Part shown: positions 18,696-26,801 of the stretch, in pieces
How the letters are laid out: every line of letters starts with the position of its first letter
Position numbering within the stretch: position 1 is the stretch's first letter
Source of the DNA: an uncultured Blautia sp.
GTDB lineage: Bacteria; Bacillota; Clostridia; Lachnospirales; Lachnospiraceae
Direction: 5' to 3'
Assembly: GCA_900542045.1 (NCBI GenBank)
Contig: UQMI01000005.1
Span: 1-64,000 of the forward strand
Length of the DNA: 64,000 bases
The notes under the pieces: generated by a model
Told to the model about the DNA's origin: nothing
What the model saw: the letters and a program-made list of their open reading frames with translations, nothing else
The model's database searches: none
Program-made: the position numbers and the translations under genes

Positions 18696-19680
18696 AAAAA
18701 AGATTTGGTCGGCTGTTTTGGGAGCGGCAGTGCTCATCGCGGTAGCAGGTGTTTTTTTTGCCGCAGGCTACTGGCAGGATCAGATGACGGATTCTGCTTT
18801 GGCAGATGGAGAATCCGCTGCCGGACAGAACCAGGAAGAGCTGATCTATTATGAGGGACAGGCGTACCGCTATCGTTCGGAATGGATGAATATTCTGTTT
18901 CTGGGCGTAGATAAAAGTGAACCGGTCACTTTACAGAATACTGCAGGAACAGCCGGACAGGCGGACTGCATCATGCTCCTGAGCCTTAACCGGGAGACAA
19001 AACAGGCGGAGATCCTGCAGATATCCAGGGACTCCATGACGGATGTGGATATTTATGATATCAACGGCGATTACTATACAACCGTAACGGCACAGATAGC
19101 GGCCCAATATGCCTATGGAAAAGGAGAAAAGAGCAGCTGCTGGGCCATGGAGAAAACCGTTTCGGAGCTGTTGTTCGGACTTCCTATTGACGGATATCTT
19201 TCGGTAACGGTGGATTCCATAGGAATTATCAATGACGCAGTGGGCGGTGTGACGCTCACGCTGACAGAAGATTGTACGGATTTGGATCCTTCCTATACAA
19301 AAGGTGCTGTGATCACTCTGGACGGGCAGGCGGCAGAGCAGTTTGTCCGATACCGGGAAACCACAGTGCAGGGCAGCAATGAACAGCGCATGAGAAGGCA
19401 GGTACAGTACATTCCGGCGCTGATACAGGCGATAAAAGAACAGATGGGGGATTCAGAGACTTATTATGAAACCTTATACCCGAAGCTGGCGGAATACATG
19501 GTGACAGATCTGACGGCAGAGCAGCTGAATGCTTTGGGAGAATATGAACTGAACATGGAAAATATAGCCTATGTACCGGGCGAGATTAAGGCTGGGGAGG
19601 TGAACGAAGAGTTTCATGTGGATGACGAACAGCTGCAGCAGATGCTGCTGGAGCGGTTTTATGAACCTGTAGAAGAATAA
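18685..19680 (+). CDS. LytR-CpsA-Psr (LCP) family protein
   Basis: A 331-residue extracytoplasmic enzyme with one N-terminal anchor helix and an LCP domain: NILFLGVDK, the arginine and aspartate of LQISRDSMTDV, and the arginine-rich YRETTVQGSNEQRMRRQ. LCP enzymes transfer lipid-linked glycopolymers to peptidoglycan. It overlaps the sortase gene by 11 bases. With the Cps-type kinase triad it points to control of wall-polymer attachment. Confidence 0.9.
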   Translation: MKNRKKIWSAVLGAAVLIAVAGVFFAAGYWQDQMTDSALADGESAAGQNQEELIYYEGQAYRYRSEWMNILFLGVDKSEPVTLQNTAGTAGQADCIMLLSLNRETKQAEILQISRDSMTDVDIYDINGDYYTTVTAQIAAQYAYGKGEKSSCWAMEKTVSELLFGLPIDGYLSVTVDSIGIINDAVGGVTLTLTEDCTDLDPSYTKGAVITLDGQAAEQFVRYRETTVQGSNEQRMRRQVQYIPALIQAIKEQMGDSETYYETLYPKLAEYMVTDLTAEQLNALGEYELNMENIAYVPGEIKAGEVNEEFHVDDEQLQQMLLERFYEPVEE

Positions 19681-19713
19681 TAGAGAGTGTGATACCAAGA
19701 AAGGGGAACAAAG

Positions 19714-20334
19714 ATGAAAAAGTTATTTTCAGTAATTTGCGCAGCAGTTTTAGTGATGGCGACGGCGGTGACAGTCTTCGCACAGCAGAGCATCGTGATT
19801 ACCGGCGTGGTACAGCGCGCAAGCGGTGCTACGGATGCTTCCGGACAGTCTGTAGATATTGTGGTGGACAACCTGGAAGATCAGCTGGATGAGACAGTGG
19901 TGGAACAGATCATCAATGATCTTCAGGCAGGAGATATCGTGCGTGAGCTTCTTGCAGAAGACTATGTGGAAGGCATGCAGGTGATTGATGTGAAAGATGT
20001 ATATGTGGAAGGCGATGGGAATGTGACGTTTCCTGTAACCATAACCTTTGATGTTCCCGGTGTTACCGTGGATTCCAGGGTTGGTCTCCTGCATTATACA
20101 GCAGACAATGAATGGGAAAAGATCGAGGCGGAAGCAGGCGATGGAACGATCACCGGTATTTTCAATTCTCTGTCACCAGTTGCGTTTATTGTGGATCAGA
20201 ATACAGCGGCAGCTTCTTCCACTTCTTCTGAATCACCCAAGACAGGTGAGGGCAACACCGCTGCATGGGCAGGCGCCATTGCAGTGCTGGCATTTGCCGG
20301 ACTGGTTGTAACGGCCAGAAAAAAACATGCGTAA
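19714..20334 (+). CDS. Sortase-anchored surface protein with SPKTG signal
   Basis: A 206-residue secreted protein: signal peptide (residues 1-23, ending VFA), an acidic beta-rich body with no named domain, a Ser/Thr linker, then SPKTG at about residue 174, a hydrophobic helix (WAGAIAVLAFAGLVVTA) and the basic tail RKKHA. SPKTG is a variant of LPXTG. It is the last gene of the sortase/LCP cluster, 33 bases after the LCP gene, and is the obvious candidate substrate of that sortase. Function of the body is unknown. Confidence 0.8.
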   Translation: MKKLFSVICAAVLVMATAVTVFAQQSIVITGVVQRASGATDASGQSVDIVVDNLEDQLDETVVEQIINDLQAGDIVRELLAEDYVEGMQVIDVKDVYVEGDGNVTFPVTITFDVPGVTVDSRVGLLHYTADNEWEKIEAEAGDGTITGIFNSLSPVAFIVDQNTAAASSTSSESPKTGEGNTAAWAGAIAVLAFAGLVVTARKKHA

Positions 20335-20835
20335 ATAAATAAGCATAAATAAAGAGCAATAACCCCCGCTGCATGGATGACTGTATGTTGTTCACGGCGG
20401 GGTCTTCGCTTTTAGGACAGGAGCCGGAGCAGGTATGTACGCATACCGGCTGACTGCCGCCTGGGGAAGCGAATAAGAATGATTTGTATACAATGTGAAA
20501 GCGAATGATAATGTTCTTGTAAGTTCTTTCGAACTAATACATGAAAATGGTTAGGAATTCCTGAAATTCAAAAAAGAATATGCGTCATAGTTACAGTTGA
20601 GGCAAGAGAGCTTTCTTTCTGTCAGATTGAACTGTGGATGGAGCACGGAGAAAATCTGTATATAGACTGTGCAGGCTGAATTGTGCGCAGATGTCCACGA
20701 TATCTGATGTGTGTTACTGTAATATGACTCCAAAAGAACGAAGTAAATAAAAAGCAGGATGGAATAAAATCGAATATCCCGTTTGAATTTTCGGGAGTTG
20801 TCTCCTGAGATTCTCCGGCGAATTTCAGCGATTTC

Positions 20836-20842
20836 TGTCGAA
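20836..20842 (+). promoter_or_regulatory. Exact Spo0A box (TGTCGAA)
   Basis: TGTCGAA, the core of the 0A box, lies 76 bases before a gene whose product is a Spo0A-type DNA-binding domain. A second copy lies at 21407-21413, just upstream of the next promoter. Two copies in short gaps are suggestive, but a 7-mer also occurs by chance. Confidence 0.4.
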
Positions 20843-20869
20843 TAGAGGCAAAATCCGGCCATGTGACAA

Positions 20870-20895
20870 TTATTACTATATTATGTATGTAATAA
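20870..20895. promoter_or_regulatory. Inverted repeat TTATTAC/GTAATAA before the Spo0A_C gene
   Basis: TTATTAC at 20870-20876 and GTAATAA at 20889-20895 are perfect inverted repeats around an AT-rich centre, ending 22 bases before the start codon. It could be an operator. Confidence 0.35.
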
Positions 20896-20917
20896 GTAAT
20901 TCAAACAGGAGGAAGTT

Positions 20918-21253
20918 ATGAGAACGAAAGATTTGGTGAAGCTGCTGGGAGTTAATTTGAAGGTCAAAGGATTCTATTATGTGGTGTCTGCCATCGATTT
21001 GGCCCGCGCATTTCCGGAAGAGTCCATACTGATAACCAAGGACGTATATCCGCGTGTTGCCAGTAAATTTCAGACGACATCGACAGGCGTAGAGCATGCG
21101 ATTCGGACAGCAGTGAATACGGCCTGGATCAATAACAAGGAAATGCTGGACAAAATTGCAGGGTATAAACTGTTTTACAGACCCAGCAATAAAGAATTTA
21201 TTATGATGACAGCTTCTTATTTAAATGAGCTGGACTTCCTGAAAAAAGAATAG
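20918..21253 (+). CDS. Stand-alone Spo0A C-terminal-domain DNA-binding protein
   Basis: A 111-residue protein consisting only of a Spo0A_C-like domain: LGVNLKVKGFYYVVSAIDLA matches the first helices, ITKDVYPRVASKF and TSTGVEHAIRTAVNTAW match the helix-turn-helix and recognition region. The phosphoreceiver domain of true Spo0A is missing, so it cannot be a phosphorelay target itself. It may compete for or read 0A boxes, or bind a related site. AGGAGGAAG precedes the ATG. It is monocistronic, followed by a strong hairpin. Confidence 0.8.
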   Translation: MRTKDLVKLLGVNLKVKGFYYVVSAIDLARAFPEESILITKDVYPRVASKFQTTSTGVEHAIRTAVNTAWINNKEMLDKIAGYKLFYRPSNKEFIMMTASYLNELDFLKKE

Positions 21254-21294
21254 TTCCACTATCCTTAATAAAAGGTAATCATACCTTCTGTTTC

Positions 21295-21321
21295 ACAGGG
21301 CGCTGCCGGGCAGCGCCCTGT
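21295..21321 (+). terminator. Strong GC-rich hairpin after the Spo0A_C gene
   Basis: ACAGGGCGCTGCC at 21295-21307 and GGCAGCGCCCTGT at 21309-21321 form a perfect inverted repeat. No T-run follows (ATTATGC), so it is either a weak terminator or an RNA-stabilising element. Confidence 0.55.
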
Positions 21322-21406
21322 ATTATGCTTGCGAAAAAAACGAAACGCTCTGTATCTGACCATCCTGAAAAACAGAAACATTACGGGTGGCTCGCTCGCC
21401 TTGTTC

Positions 21407-21413
21407 TGTCGAA
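21407..21413 (+). promoter_or_regulatory. Second Spo0A box (TGTCGAA)
   Basis: An exact TGTCGAA 12 bases upstream of the -35 element of the promoter at 21426-21453. Confidence 0.35.
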
Positions 21414-21425
21414 GCATACATTCGT

Positions 21426-21453
21426 TTGCAAATCATCCAGCCTGTGTTATAAT
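21426..21453 (+). promoter_or_regulatory. Promoter of the flavoprotein-cmk-ispH-rpsA series
   Basis: TTGCAA 21426-21431 and TATAAT 21448-21453 with a 16-base spacer, giving a leader of about 90 bases. Confidence 0.75.
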
Positions 21454-21550
21454 CAGAACGTGTTTGGTTCGCCAGAGCGGTGCATCTGCCTGGCGGGCAG
21501 GAGAAAATATACCGGAACATCTATCCGGCAGAGTACAGGAGACAACAGAA

Positions 21551-22804
21551 ATGAGAAAAGCAGTTGTGATCGGAGGAGGGGCTTCCGGTATGCTGGCCGC
21601 TGTCTATGCTGCCAGAGGAGGAGCTTCCGTGGAAATTTATGAGCAGAATGAAAAGCTGGGAAAGAAGCTGTATATCACGGGAAAAGGCCGGTGTAATCTG
21701 ACAAATGCCTGTGAGGTGGAGGAGCTGTTTCCGGCGGTGGTTTCCAACAGCAAATTCCTTTACAGTGCTTTTTATGGATATACCAATAGCGATGTGATGG
21801 ACTTTTTTGAGGAAATCGGCGTACCGCTGAAAGTGGAAAGAGGAAACCGTGTGTTTCCGGTATCGGATCATTCCTCAGATGTGATCCGGGGGCTGGAGCG
21901 GGAATTAAAGAGGCTGGGAGTCCGCGTGTTTCTGAATACCCGGGTCCGCAGTCTGCTGATCCGGGATCAGGAGGCCTGTGGTCTGGTGCTGGAGGATGGG
22001 CGTGAAGTAGAGGCAGACCGGGTGGTGGTGGCCACAGGAGGACTGTCCTACCCTTCCACCGGGGCCACCGGAGATGGGTATCGATTTGCCAGAGAAGCCG
22101 GTCACCTGGTTACAGAGACGTCGCCTTCTCTTGTACCTCTGTTCACCCGGGAGGAGTATACGCACCGGCTCCAGGGTCTGTCCCTGAAGAATGCAGCCCT
22201 TTCCATCTGGGATGGGAAAAAACGGCTGTATGAAGATTTCGGGGAAATGCTGTTTACCCATTTCGGCATTACCGGACCTATGGTCCTTTCGGCCAGTGCC
22301 TATGTGGGAAAACGGCTGGAAAAGAAACCTCTGCAGGCTTTTGTGGATCTGAAGCCTGCCAGAACGAAAGAACAGTGGGATCAGAGGCTTTTGCGGGAAT
22401 TTGAGCAGGCGCCCAATAAACAGCTGAAAAATGTGGTGGCCGGCCTGTATCCTTCTTCTCTGGTACCGGTACTTCTGGATGTTGCCAATGTATCGGGAGA
22501 GAAAAAAATCCACGATATTTCCCGGCAAGAACGGGAACGTCTGGTGAACTGCACCAAGGCATTTCCCATGACGGTAACCGGTCTGGGTTCCTATAAGGAA
22601 GCGGTGATCACCCGGGGCGGTGTCTCCGTAAAAGAAATTGTGCCGGGCACCATGGAATCCAAAAAGATCCGGCATCTGTATTTTATTGGAGAGGTACTGG
22701 ATCTGGATGCGGTGACCGGAGGTTTTAATCTGCAGATTGCCTGGTCGACTGCCTATCTGGCTGCACAGGCGTTAATAGAAAAGGAGAATGAAAATGAGTA
22801 TTAA
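21551..22804 (+). CDS. HI0933-family FAD-dependent oxidoreductase (BaiN-like)
   Basis: A 417-residue flavoprotein of the HI0933/YhiN family. The N-terminus has the FAD motif VVIGGGASGMLAAVYAARGG, then the family signature GKKLYITGKGRCNLTN; the C-terminus has GEVLDLDAVTGGFNLQIAWST, which closes the FAD site. The family is widespread and mostly uncharacterised; one clostridial member (BaiN) has been linked to bile-acid reduction. I choose ATG 21551 with AGGAG at 21537-21541; the frame opens earlier at 21329 but that part is not protein-like. It overlaps cmk by 11 bases. Confidence 0.88.
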   Translation: MRKAVVIGGGASGMLAAVYAARGGASVEIYEQNEKLGKKLYITGKGRCNLTNACEVEELFPAVVSNSKFLYSAFYGYTNSDVMDFFEEIGVPLKVERGNRVFPVSDHSSDVIRGLERELKRLGVRVFLNTRVRSLLIRDQEACGLVLEDGREVEADRVVVATGGLSYPSTGATGDGYRFAREAGHLVTETSPSLVPLFTREEYTHRLQGLSLKNAALSIWDGKKRLYEDFGEMLFTHFGITGPMVLSASAYVGKRLEKKPLQAFVDLKPARTKEQWDQRLLREFEQAPNKQLKNVVAGLYPSSLVPVLLDVANVSGEKKIHDISRQERERLVNCTKAFPMTVTGLGSYKEAVITRGGVSVKEIVPGTMESKKIRHLYFIGEVLDLDAVTGGFNLQIAWSTAYLAAQALIEKENENEY

Positions 22805-23465
22805 TATTGCCATTGACGGACCTGCGGGAGCAGGAAAAAGCACCATAGCCAGGAGGATAGCAAAAGAACTGTCATTTATTTATGTAGACACAGGGGCCAT
22901 GTACCGGGCCATGGCCATTCATCTGCTGCGTATGGGTACCCCCATGGAGGACCAGGCCGCCATTGAAGCAAATTGCCAGTCGGCGGAAATCTCCATTGCT
23001 TATGAGCAGGGAGAGCAGCAGGTGCTCCTGGGTGGGGAAAACGTTACAGCTTTGCTGCGGACAGAAGAAGTGGGAAATATGGCCTCTGTCAGTTCCGCAA
23101 ATCCTGTGGTGAGGGAGAAGCTTCTGGATCTTCAGAGAAATCTGGCGGCCAGCCAGAACGTGGTCATGGACGGAAGGGATATCGGCACCACAGTGCTTCC
23201 GGACGCAGATGTCAAGATTTATCTGACAGCCAGTGTTCATACCCGCGCTCTGCGCCGTTACCACGAACTGGAGGAAAAGGGAGAGATCTGTGATCTGGCA
23301 GTGATTGAGAAAGATATTTCCGACCGGGATTACCGGGATATGCACCGGGAAATTTCGCCGCTTCGGCAGGCTGATGACGCAGTTCTGGTGGATTCTTCTG
23401 CCATGAATATAGAAGAAGTAGTAAAAACCATTCTTGGGATTTATCAGGAGAAAAAGGGGTTATAA
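22794..23465 (+). CDS. cmk: Cytidylate kinase
   Basis: A 223-residue kinase that phosphorylates CMP and dCMP. The P-loop IDGPAGAGKSTIARR is at the N-terminus, YVDTGAMYRAMA follows, and MDGRDIGTTVLPDADVKIYL is diagnostic. ATG 22794 is chosen because AAGGAG at 22781-22786 is 7 bases away; ATG 22788 is only one base from that site. It is co-transcribed with ispH 6 bases downstream, a common clostridial arrangement. Confidence 0.96.
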   Translation: MSINIAIDGPAGAGKSTIARRIAKELSFIYVDTGAMYRAMAIHLLRMGTPMEDQAAIEANCQSAEISIAYEQGEQQVLLGGENVTALLRTEEVGNMASVSSANPVVREKLLDLQRNLAASQNVVMDGRDIGTTVLPDADVKIYLTASVHTRALRRYHELEEKGEICDLAVIEKDISDRDYRDMHREISPLRQADDAVLVDSSAMNIEEVVKTILGIYQEKKGL

Positions 23466-23471
23466 TAAAAT

Positions 23472-24323
23472 ATGAAAGTGATTACGGCAAAAACAGCCGG
23501 ATTCTGTTTCGGAGTGAAACGGGCGGTAAGCAAAGTCTACGAGCTGATTGAATCCGGGAGAAGCCCCATCTATACACTGGGGCCCATCATCCATAACGAA
23601 GAAGTGGTGAGGGATCTGGAGGAGAAAGGAGTCCGTGTTATTCATTCGCCGGAGGAGCTGGCGGGGACACAGGGCGGTACTGTAGTAATCCGGTCCCACG
23701 GCGTAGGCGAAGCGGTGTACCGGTCTCTGGAGAAAATGGGGATTTCCTATGTGGATGTTACCTGTCCCTTCGTATTGAAAATTCATCGCATTGTAAAGGA
23801 AGAAGGAGAGAAGGGACGGCATGTGATCATTATCGGTGATCCTGCCCATCCGGAAGTCCAGGGAATCTGCGGATGGTGCCATGGGGAAAAAAGTGTAATA
23901 CAAACCCGGGAAGAAGCGGAAAGATTTACAGCAAATTTCACAAAACCAATATCCATCGTTTCTCAGACGACATTTAATTACAACAAATTTCAAGATTTAG
24001 TTGAAATTCTTGAAAAAAAGAGGTATGATAATAATGTTTTAAATACTATATGTAATGCTACCGAAGAGCGACAGAGAGAAGCAAAAGAGATTGCCGCATC
24101 GGTGGACACTATGCTTGTGATAGGCGGCAGGCATAGCTCGAATACGCAGAAGCTGTTCGAGATTTGCAAACGGGAATGTGGAAATACTTACTATATACAG
24201 ACACTTGGGGACTTGGATTCTGAAATGTTCCAATTCAGTAGTTGCGTAGGTATTACAGCAGGGGCGTCCACCCCAAACAAAATTATTGAGGAGGTTCAAA
24301 ATCATGTCAGAATTAAGTTTTGA
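23472..24323 (+). CDS. ispH: 4-hydroxy-3-methylbut-2-enyl diphosphate reductase
   Basis: A 283-residue Fe-S enzyme of the MEP isoprenoid pathway, making IPP and DMAPP. Cluster cysteines are in AGFCFGVKRA (residue 12), VTCPFV (about 96) and NTICNATEERQ; SHGVGE and SQTTFN line the active site. It overlaps rpsA by 20 bases in a different frame; in many Clostridia IspH and S1 are fused into one protein. The 3' half, especially about 23930-24200, is much more AT-rich than the 5' half and than cmk. Confidence 0.95.
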   Translation: MKVITAKTAGFCFGVKRAVSKVYELIESGRSPIYTLGPIIHNEEVVRDLEEKGVRVIHSPEELAGTQGGTVVIRSHGVGEAVYRSLEKMGISYVDVTCPFVLKIHRIVKEEGEKGRHVIIIGDPAHPEVQGICGWCHGEKSVIQTREEAERFTANFTKPISIVSQTTFNYNKFQDLVEILEKKRYDNNVLNTICNATEERQREAKEIAASVDTMLVIGGRHSSNTQKLFEICKRECGNTYYIQTLGDLDSEMFQFSSCVGITAGASTPNKIIEEVQNHVRIKF

Positions 24324-25398
24324 ACAGATGTTAGAAGATTCACTGAAAACAATTCGTAATGGAGAGATCGTACAGGGTACCGTCATTGATGTAAAAGAAG
24401 ATGAGATTATCCTGAATATCGGATATAAGGCTGACGGTATCATCACGAAGAATGAGTACTCCAACGATGCAGGCATTGTTCTTGCAGATGTTGTACACGT
24501 AGGCGATACCATGGAGGCAAAGGTATTGAAAGTGAACGATGGTGAGGGACAGGTTCTTCTTACCTACAAGCGTCTGGCTGCCGAGAAAGGCAACAAGCGT
24601 CTGGAAGAGGCATTTGAGAATCAGGAAGTGCTGAAGGCTCCTGTGACACAGGTTCTGGATGGGGGACTTTGTGTGGTAGTGGAAGAGGCCAGAGTATTTA
24701 TTCCGGCCAGCCTTGTTTCTGATACCTATGAGAAAGATTTATCCAAATATGCGAATCAGGAGATCGAATTCGTTATTACAGAGTTCAATCCCAGAAGAAG
24801 ACGTATCATCGGTAACCGCAAGCAGCTTCTGGTTGCTGAGAAGGCAGAGAAGCAGAGAGCTCTTATGGAGCGCATCAATGTAGGCGATACAGTAGAAGGC
24901 GTTGTTAAGAATGTTACAGATTTCGGCGCGTTTATCGATCTTGGCGGAGCTGACGGTCTGCTTCACATCTCTGAGATGTCCTGGGGCAGAGTAGAGAATC
25001 CGAAGAAAGTATTCAATGTGGGCGACAATGTAAAAGTCCTGATCAAAGATATCAAGGGTGACAAGATCGCGCTGAGCCTGAAATTCCCGGAAGAGAATCC
25101 ATGGCTCCATGCAGCTGAAAAATATGCTGCAGGCAACATTGTAACCGGTAAGGTAGCGCGTATGACAGATTTCGGCGCATTCGTTGAGCTTGAGCCAGGC
25201 GTAGACGCACTGCTTCATGTATCTCAGATTTCCAGAGAGCATGTGGAGAAGCCATCGGATGTATTGAGCGCAGGACAGATGATCGAAGCGAAGGTTGTTG
25301 ACTTCAATGGCGAAGAGAAGAAGATCAGCCTGAGCATGAAAGCCCTGGAGACACCGGCCGCAGCACCGGCTGAAGAAGCTCCTGCAGAGGAAGAATAA
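24304..25398 (+). CDS. rpsA: S1-type RNA-binding protein (ribosomal protein S1 homologue)
   Basis: A 364-residue protein with four S1 repeats at about residues 19-91, 105-173, 189-258 and 274-345. The last two carry the most canonical motifs (TDFGAFIDLGGADGLLHISEMSW; TDFGAFVELEPGVDALLHVSQIS region). It is shorter than the six-repeat protein of Proteobacteria, as usual in Firmicutes. The tail is Ala/Glu/Pro rich. ATG 24304 has GAGGAGG just upstream, inside ispH. A terminator follows. Confidence 0.92.
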   Translation: MSELSFEQMLEDSLKTIRNGEIVQGTVIDVKEDEIILNIGYKADGIITKNEYSNDAGIVLADVVHVGDTMEAKVLKVNDGEGQVLLTYKRLAAEKGNKRLEEAFENQEVLKAPVTQVLDGGLCVVVEEARVFIPASLVSDTYEKDLSKYANQEIEFVITEFNPRRRRIIGNRKQLLVAEKAEKQRALMERINVGDTVEGVVKNVTDFGAFIDLGGADGLLHISEMSWGRVENPKKVFNVGDNVKVLIKDIKGDKIALSLKFPEENPWLHAAEKYAAGNIVTGKVARMTDFGAFVELEPGVDALLHVSQISREHVEKPSDVLSAGQMIEAKVVDFNGEEKKISLSMKALETPAAAPAEEAPAEEE

Positions 25399-25426
25399 AT
25401 ATCTGAATAATAAGCAGAGAAAAATA

Positions 25427-25460
25427 AAACTGCCATTCCCTGACGGGGTGGCAGTTTTTT
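25427..25460 (+). terminator. Terminator after rpsA
   Basis: AAACTGCCA pairs with TGGCAGTTT, followed by a T-run (six T residues at 25455-25460). Confidence 0.88.
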
Positions 25461-25467
25461 GCGTAAT

Positions 25468-25510
25468 GGGAAAGCAGAACGTTTTGTTCTGACTTTTCTG
25501 TCACAGAAAA
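25468..25510. repeat. Palindromic element sharing a core with 44882-44905
   Basis: CAGAAC 25475-25480 pairs with GTTCTG 25486-25491, and TTTTCTG 25494-25500 pairs with CAGAAAA 25504-25510. The stretch from 25468 to 25492 matches 44882-44905 with two substitutions and one indel. Confidence 0.5.
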
Positions 25511-25577
25511 ACGCTCCGCGAGTATCGCTCTGCGGCGGAGGGAACGTGGAACGCTCTCGGGCCTCTTCGCTGGCCTG

Positions 25578-26582
25578 TCAGAAAAAGCCCAGAAGAAAAC
25601 GCAGGTTCTTCCGGAAATAGGGTTCGCTCTGGGCCGTATTTTCCAGAAACTCCGGTGTGACGGAAAACCAGGTGTAACAGGTCTGGGGAGTGGCGGCCTT
25701 CCGGCGGGATTTGTCCACGTAGATTCCTACGCTTTTATGAACGGCGCTGTCTTCTTCCGGAAGATAGTAATATTCCCGGCAGGGCGAATGGTATAGCTTG
25801 AGGCGGTCCTGGGAAAAAGGAAGGAACACTTTCAGAACCCGTTCTTCCGCCGTCAGATAGGCTTCCGTGCCCTGGTAAGAGATCAGGCGGGGAACTGGTT
25901 CTTCCAGCTGAAACTGCCCGGCAAGGCCCTGGTCAGTCAGCTGCAGATCCTGCAGAGTGAAGTTCCCGTCTTGTATCTGCCGGTAATTCAGAAGGGAAAA
26001 CAGAGCAGGCAGATGCTCCAGATCCATCCGGTTGTGGTACAGGATCGGCTCCAGGTATGCATCATCGCCGGTGGCGTAGTATCTCTGATACAGGTTGATG
26101 CATTCCCTGCCGCTGCAGTCATTTTCTCTGGTCAGGCCCAGAAATTCTTCGGCAGTGGAAAATTTGCGGTTGGCCAGCTTTGTCAGGGCCTGGATATCTT
26201 TCAGTTCTCTGCAAAGGTCATAAGAGGCAACAGCAGACAGAAAAGACGGCATGTTGTGGCGCTGATACCGTTTTTCCAGAAAAGGCAGATCAAAACGGTT
26301 CCCGTTAAAGTGTACGAGTATATGGCAGCCTTCTGCGAAGGACAGGAAAGCAGCCAGGATTTCCGGTTCTTCTTCTGGAGATTGTGCGAACCATTGGCAG
26401 AGTTGAAAAGAATTATCAGAAAAGTCCAAAGCGCCGATCAGGTATACAAAGTGGCTGCGGGGAGACAGGCCGTTTGTTTCGATATCCAGAAAAATAACTC
26501 TGGAGGATGTGTCTAAAGATAATTTTTTAACAATGCATGATCCAGGAAAATCCTGTAATATTGGTGTTTTTTTAACAATCAT
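25578..26582 (-). CDS. YprB-like RNase-H-fold exonuclease
   Basis: A 334-residue protein with a DEDD-type exonuclease domain in the first 200 residues: VIFLDIETNGLSPRSH supplies the first Asp/Glu pair, VHFNGNRFDLPFLEKRY the second acidic motif and YHNRMDLEHL the last. This matches YprB/RNase_H_2 proteins. The C-terminal 130 residues have no clear family. Its biological target is unknown. It is divergent from the membrane-protein gene at 26802, with a 219-base AT-rich gap. Confidence 0.8.
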   Translation of the reverse strand: MIVKKTPILQDFPGSCIVKKLSLDTSSRVIFLDIETNGLSPRSHFVYLIGALDFSDNSFQLCQWFAQSPEEEPEILAAFLSFAEGCHILVHFNGNRFDLPFLEKRYQRHNMPSFLSAVASYDLCRELKDIQALTKLANRKFSTAEEFLGLTRENDCSGRECINLYQRYYATGDDAYLEPILYHNRMDLEHLPALFSLLNYRQIQDGNFTLQDLQLTDQGLAGQFQLEEPVPRLISYQGTEAYLTAEERVLKVFLPFSQDRLKLYHSPCREYYYLPEEDSAVHKSVGIYVDKSRRKAATPQTCYTWFSVTPEFLENTAQSEPYFRKNLRFLLGFF

Positions 26583-26801
26583 TGGTAAATTCTCCTGTTT
26601 CTGAATTGTATCTAATTATATACTAAATTCTTTGAAAAAAATAGTGATTTTTTTCGAAAAAAGATGTATAGTATAACCATGGAATTGTACGGACTGTATT
26701 TGATTTTTCAGAAAAAAGTTCTGCGTTTTAAAGTACTGCTATTGTACATGCATGCAACACCAGAGACAGTTTTAAAATAGAGAAAAATGTGAGGGGCTTT
26801 T

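Larger units (their letters stand above)
20335..20917. other. 583-base intergenic region
   Basis: Contains an imperfect GC-rich stem-loop soon after the surface protein (CCCCGC near 20365, GCGGGG near 20398) that may end that transcript, a small hairpin AGTTC/GAACT near 20522, an exact Spo0A box at 20836-20842 and an inverted repeat 20870-20895. Open frames on the minus strand here look non-coding. Confidence 0.5.

Noticed and set aside
20551-20862. 103-codon minus-strand frame before the Spo0A_C gene
   Set aside because: It contains the candidate 0A box region, has no family resemblance and no clear ribosome binding site.
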